Origin: a virus
Virus record (IMG/VR): IMGVR_UViG_3300021093_000236
Location: 1 to 32,335 of that record
Strand: one strand, 5' to 3'
Length of the DNA stretch: 32,335 nt
The notes beneath the pieces are model-generated. The model had not been told where the DNA came from. It saw only the letters and a program-made list of their open reading frames with translations, and searched no databases. The stretch's first letter is position 1. Every line of letters starts with the position of its first letter. Below are positions 29,656-32,335 of this stretch, piece after piece. The position numbers and the translations under genes are program-made.

Positions 29656-29874
29656 TCAGACAGTCACTTCTTGGAAGCGGGTGTCCGCTCGCAGGAACAT
29701 GAGCGAGAGCTGGTCGGTGAAGTCATGGGGGAGCACGCCGCCGATCGGGAACCCGGTGGGGTTCTCCAACACGGTCTTGCTGCCGTCCTTCTTCGGGACC
29801 GCGATCTTCTTCGTCGGGCCGTAGGCCGCGACGAACGAGCGCGGCGGCTCGCCGAGATACCTGAACTTCGACAT
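29656..29874 (-). CDS. Small virion-associated protein (72 aa)
   Basis: 72 residues from ATG 29874, with AGGAG six bases upstream; a longer frame to 30030 overlaps the neighbouring gene and was rejected. It reads MSKFRYLGEPPRSFVAAYGP at the start, then KKIAVPKKDGSKTVL and FPIGGVLPHDFTDQLS, ending with FLRADTRFQEVTV. I recall similar short proteins near fibre or head genes in other phages but cannot name a function. Lies between two fibre-like genes. Confidence 0.72.
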   Translation of the reverse strand: MSKFRYLGEPPRSFVAAYGPTKKIAVPKKDGSKTVLENPTGFPIGGVLPHDFTDQLSLMFLRADTRFQEVTV

Positions 29875-29941
29875 GTCTATCTCCTCTCTGAGCTTCGCCG
29901 TTGCGGCGTAGCAAGCAAAGACTGCTACCCATCGAACCGGG

Positions 29942-31681
29942 TCACAAGAGCACAGGGTCGCTGATCTGCACGAGCACCTTCGGGCTGACGCTACCGTCGA
30001 CGAGCACGCCCACTCGCTGAACGACGTCACCAGTCGCAGTAGGAGCCGTCAACGTGATCCGGCCTGCTGTCGTCGCCATCCACACTCGCTGACCTACGTT
30101 TGCCGGAGCGGGCGCTGCGTCGAACAATGCGACCGGAACATCGACAAGACCATCGACTCGAACCGTGACCGTCGCGTTCGCGCCCGCCGCCGCGATGGCA
30201 AAGCCGATCGGGTTGAGACGCTGGAGCATGGCGGTCGCGTTAGCCTTCTGCGTGCGCGGGCTCCCCGCCGCGTTCACGACGCACACAAGGTCGCCCGCGA
30301 CGAGGATCTCCTGCGCTGTGGCTACGATGTCGACTACCGAAGACGACGACGCGCTATCGCCGTCCGTCCACCTACGCGGGCGAAAGTCGACGTGGGTCGC
30401 TCCGATGTCCGTCGACCGGAAACGCGCCTTCGGCGTGTTCTCGTAGGCGCTCGACGCCTGCACGATGACGGAGCCGAGCGCCACGATCTCCGGGAACGGC
30501 AGTCCGGTGAGCGCGTTGATCTCCGTCGTCGCGCCCGCGCGTGCCGCGCTCTGCGTGTCGTACTGCGCGATCCCCTGCACCGCGATGATCGGCGCGGCGA
30601 TGTTGTTCGTGGCGAACAAGTGGAGGACGAAGAACTTGTTCTCGGCGACCTCGACGAGCGACCACGATCCGCCGGTGCCGTCGTTGAACGGCGGACGCCC
30701 GTTCGCGCCGGTGAAGCCCGCCGTGCCCGAGTAGATGAACGGGAACGAGTCGGCGGTCTTGCGTCGCCACGCCGTCGACCCGGAGCGGTAGAACACCGGG
30801 ACGAGCGCGACGGGCGCAAGGTCCTGAGGCGCGCCGTCGACGATGTCGGCGCGGATGTCCTCGTCGTTGAAAAAGCCGTCGGAGACGGACAACTGCGCGT
30901 GCGAGTCCAGCGAGCCAGACCCGTCGACGGTCAGGTTTCCGAGAGCGAGGCCTGCGCCGTACACCGCGCCGCGCGTCGTGTGTTGGTAGGCGTGCGTCGC
31001 CGCGTCCATGACGAGGCCGTGTCGCTCGTCGGCGAGGAAGATCGCGACGTCGTTGACGGCGTCGAAGTAGAGGACCGACACGAAGGCGTGTTGCGTGATG
31101 ATGAGGATCGAGAACGTCTGCGTCGCAACGAGCGCGCCTGTCGTTGAGTCGACGTAGACGTACCAGAGGCCGTCGTCGTCGGTGAGCGTGACGGTGAGCG
31201 CCGACGTGAAGGTGCGCTTGATGCCAGCGAGGAACACGTCGAACGACGATGCGACCGGGGCGAGCGTGAAGACGCGCGTCGATCCGTTGAAGGCGATCGT
31301 CGTGTCCGTTCGGTTCGGGAAGCCGGTCGGCTCCGACGTCGCGACGATGGCGTCACTCGGCGGCTGAAGCATCGAGGCCGGCGCGTCGACGAGGACGTCG
31401 CGCGTGCCGGCGACGAACGGGATCGGTGACGTCGAGCCGGTCGCGTTCGGTCCGCTCGCTGTCTCGATCGCGACGACGACGAGGCGCGGAGGCGAGAGGC
31501 GGAACGTGTACGTCCCGACCTCACTGTCGCCCGTCGCACGGTCGAGGATCGAGACGTTGACGATGTCGCCGTCGACGAAGGCGGAGGCGAGCGTGCGACA
31601 GTTGCGGATCGCTCCGCCGTCGAGCAGTCGATCTCCGATGCCGGTCGTGGACGAGGTCTGCCCGCAGAGGTTCTTGATCAT
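29942..31681 (-). CDS. Large fibre/appendage-like structural protein
   Basis: 579 residues from ATG 31681. It is beta-rich with regular strand blocks (DIVNVSILDRATGDSEVGTY, TRVFTLAPVASSFDVFLAGI, DDDGLWYVYVDSTTGALVAT) and the compact pattern AQLSVSDGFFNDEDIRADIV. A C-terminal domain (VDVPVALFDAAPAPANVGQR, ITLTAPTATGDVVQRVGVLV) resembles fibre or whisker caps. It is the first late gene in the window and lies upstream of another fibre-like protein, so a host-binding appendage is the best guess. The start has no ribosome binding site; a GC hairpin sits just before it, so the N-terminus is less certain than the rest. Confidence 0.78.
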   Translation of the reverse strand: MIKNLCGQTSSTTGIGDRLLDGGAIRNCRTLASAFVDGDIVNVSILDRATGDSEVGTYTFRLSPPRLVVVAIETASGPNATGSTSPIPFVAGTRDVLVDAPASMLQPPSDAIVATSEPTGFPNRTDTTIAFNGSTRVFTLAPVASSFDVFLAGIKRTFTSALTVTLTDDDGLWYVYVDSTTGALVATQTFSILIITQHAFVSVLYFDAVNDVAIFLADERHGLVMDAATHAYQHTTRGAVYGAGLALGNLTVDGSGSLDSHAQLSVSDGFFNDEDIRADIVDGAPQDLAPVALVPVFYRSGSTAWRRKTADSFPFIYSGTAGFTGANGRPPFNDGTGGSWSLVEVAENKFFVLHLFATNNIAAPIIAVQGIAQYDTQSAARAGATTEINALTGLPFPEIVALGSVIVQASSAYENTPKARFRSTDIGATHVDFRPRRWTDGDSASSSSVVDIVATAQEILVAGDLVCVVNAAGSPRTQKANATAMLQRLNPIGFAIAAAGANATVTVRVDGLVDVPVALFDAAPAPANVGQRVWMATTAGRITLTAPTATGDVVQRVGVLVDGSVSPKVLVQISDPVLL

Positions 31682-31872
31682 GCGCGGAGCGTAGCCGCGC
31701 GCGGACGCTTGCGGAACGAACGAACGAGGCGCACCCTGCGAGTCTCGGTGAAGAAGTGGAAGGCAAGTCCACAGACGGCACCGGGGCGCGGGCGGCATGG
31801 TGCCGCTCGCGTCGTTTGCGGCGGACCGTTGACGCTCCGCGCGCGGCACGCCCACGATGGCGCGTCAGGCAT
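31678..31872 (-). CDS. Possible small protein upstream of the 579-aa protein
   Basis: 64 residues if ATG 31872 is used; the frame stays open to about 32019. Its TGA overlaps the next ATG (ATGA), the same junction style used elsewhere, and the C-terminus reads VCGLAFHFFTETRRVRLVRS. Against it: composition is Arg/Ala/Pro-rich like a shadow frame and no ribosome site is clear. Kept only as a weak candidate. Confidence 0.2.
   Translation of the reverse strand: MPDAPSWACRARSVNGPPQTTRAAPCRPRPGAVCGLAFHFFTETRRVRLVRSFRKRPRAATLRA
31682..31700. other. GC-rich hairpin directly before the 579-aa protein start
   Basis: GCGCGG (31682-31687) pairs with CCGCGC (31695-31700) around a 7-base loop. It ends right at the ATG of the large fibre-like gene. 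No Shine-Dalgarno sequence is present, resembling the situation at the portal gene. Confidence 0.4.
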
Positions 31873-32335
31873 GGCGCTCGACCGGAGGGCAGCGAGCCGG
31901 CGGCGGGCAACGCCGACGACGTGAGCGGACGACGGGCATAGGCTTGCGGGACGACAACGCGAGCAGAGGACGACGACACAAGGGTCAACGCAGACACCCG
32001 AGGTCGTCGCCGGGGATCACGGCAAGGCAGCCGACGGCACGACTCGATCCCTGTACTCCGCGACGGACTCACGCCGACCACGCCGGGATGAACGCCGACG
32101 GCTCTCGACGAGAGGGCTTGTCGGCGCATCACGGCAGGCGCAGCACGACTCGCGCGAAGCGCGCTCCGGCGAAGCTCGCTGACTTGAACCAGCACCGGCG
32201 AAGTTCGCGGGCGCGAACGCCGCCGACCTTGACGCCTGCGACGCGAACTTGCGCCGGCCTCGTCGACCGCGTCGAACTGTTGCAGAAAGCGCAACGGTTC
32301 ACCGAAGCCGGAGACGCACGAGGCGACGCGCCTTC
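31701..32335. other. Divergent end region with no convincing complete gene
   Basis: About 635 bases at the right edge. Open frames run off the edge on both strands: on the - strand from 32335 to a stop at 32129 (containing CAFC and a later RRCWFK), and on the + strand from ATG 32088 (ending VELLQKAQRFTEAGDARGDA). Neither is long enough to judge. No clear -35/-10 promoter, terminator or tRNA was found, although late promoters must lie in or beyond this stretch. The last 170 bases contain repeats listed separately. Confidence 0.5.
32166..32257. repeat. Direct and inverted CCGGCGAAG(C/T)TCGC repeats
   Basis: CCGGCGAAGCTCGC (32166-32179) and CCGGCGAAGTTCGC (32195-32208) are direct repeats 29 bases apart. 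An almost perfect inverted copy, CGCGAACTTGCGCCGG (32242-32257), follows 32 bases later with one inserted base. They may be regulatory, or remnants of a pentapeptide-repeat-like coding region. Confidence 0.55.

Noticed and set aside
29880-29945. tRNA-like T-arm (GGTTCGAT on the - strand)
   Set aside because: No acceptor stem, D-arm or anticodon arm can be built around it; only a 6-bp GTAGCA/TGCTAC hairpin is present.
31521-32294. - strand open frame of 257 codons at the right end
   Set aside because: Very Arg/Ser/Ala-rich without motifs, and it overlaps the start of the convincing 579-residue gene in another frame.
1-32335. CRISPR array, insertion sequence or integrase with attachment sites
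   Set aside because: No regularly spaced repeats, transposase motifs or recombinase motifs were seen on either strand.

Overview
This looks like part of a tailed double-stranded DNA phage genome (or a complete prophage-like segment) from a GC-rich bacterial host. The virion genes are those of a long, non-contractile-tailed (siphovirus-like) phage: HK97-type capsid and prohead protease, a portal fused to a Mu gpF-like head protein, neck proteins, one major tail tube protein, a G/GT-type tail assembly chaperone with an apparent -1 frameshift, and a long tape measure protein. No sheath gene is present. I see no integrase, lysogeny repressor-antirepressor pair, tRNA, rRNA or CRISPR array. The host cannot be named from the sequence; GC-rich third codon positions and very frequent GTCGAC motifs only say it is a high-GC organism.

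Layout. (1) Positions 1-7385, + strand: an early DNA-metabolism operon. It carries the 3' part of a Bet/RecT-type annealing protein (cut by the window edge), SSB, an unknown protein, a DnaB-like helicase, a small acidic protein, a winged-helix-like protein, an MT-A70 adenine methyltransferase, two small coiled-coil proteins, a RuvC-like resolvase, a MazG-like pyrophosphohydrolase, an unknown protein and a HTH (XRE-like) protein. Several consecutive genes are joined by 4-base GTGA overlaps and are probably translationally coupled. (2) Positions 7392-7454: a convergent terminator region where the two transcription units meet. (3) Positions 7482-31681, - strand: late genes, read right to left. 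Transcription order is two fibre/appendage-like proteins and a 72-aa protein, a terminator at 28.25 kb, a small accessory cassette (EF-hand-like, DUF1360-like membrane, 9-residue-repeat and BppU-like proteins), portal-MuF, prohead protease, major capsid protein, decoration-like protein, terminator at 21.0 kb, small proteins, head-tail connectors, neck, tail terminator, a zinc-ribbon protein, tail tube, tail chaperones G and GT, tape measure, two lectin-domain tail-tip proteins, lysis genes (TM coiled-coil protein, M15 peptidase, holin-like), and two small virion-like proteins. (4) Positions 31682-32335: about 650 bases without a convincing complete gene, at the divergent end of the late unit.

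How it works together. Early genes would replicate and recombine the phage DNA (helicase, SSB, annealase, resolvase), manage nucleotides (MazG) and modify adenines (MT-A70). Late genes build the head by protease-processed HK97 assembly, join it to a tail whose length is set by the tape measure protein, and end with lysis. No terminase subunit is visible, so packaging genes probably lie just outside the window.

Most notable points: the -1 frameshift tail chaperone, the portal start codon in a hairpin loop without a ribosome binding site, two adjacent tail-tip proteins with LamG-like domains, an undescribed-looking EF-hand / CxxC-membrane / 9-residue-repeat cassette, and strong enrichment of the palindrome GTCGAC in a phage that encodes its own adenine methyltransferase.
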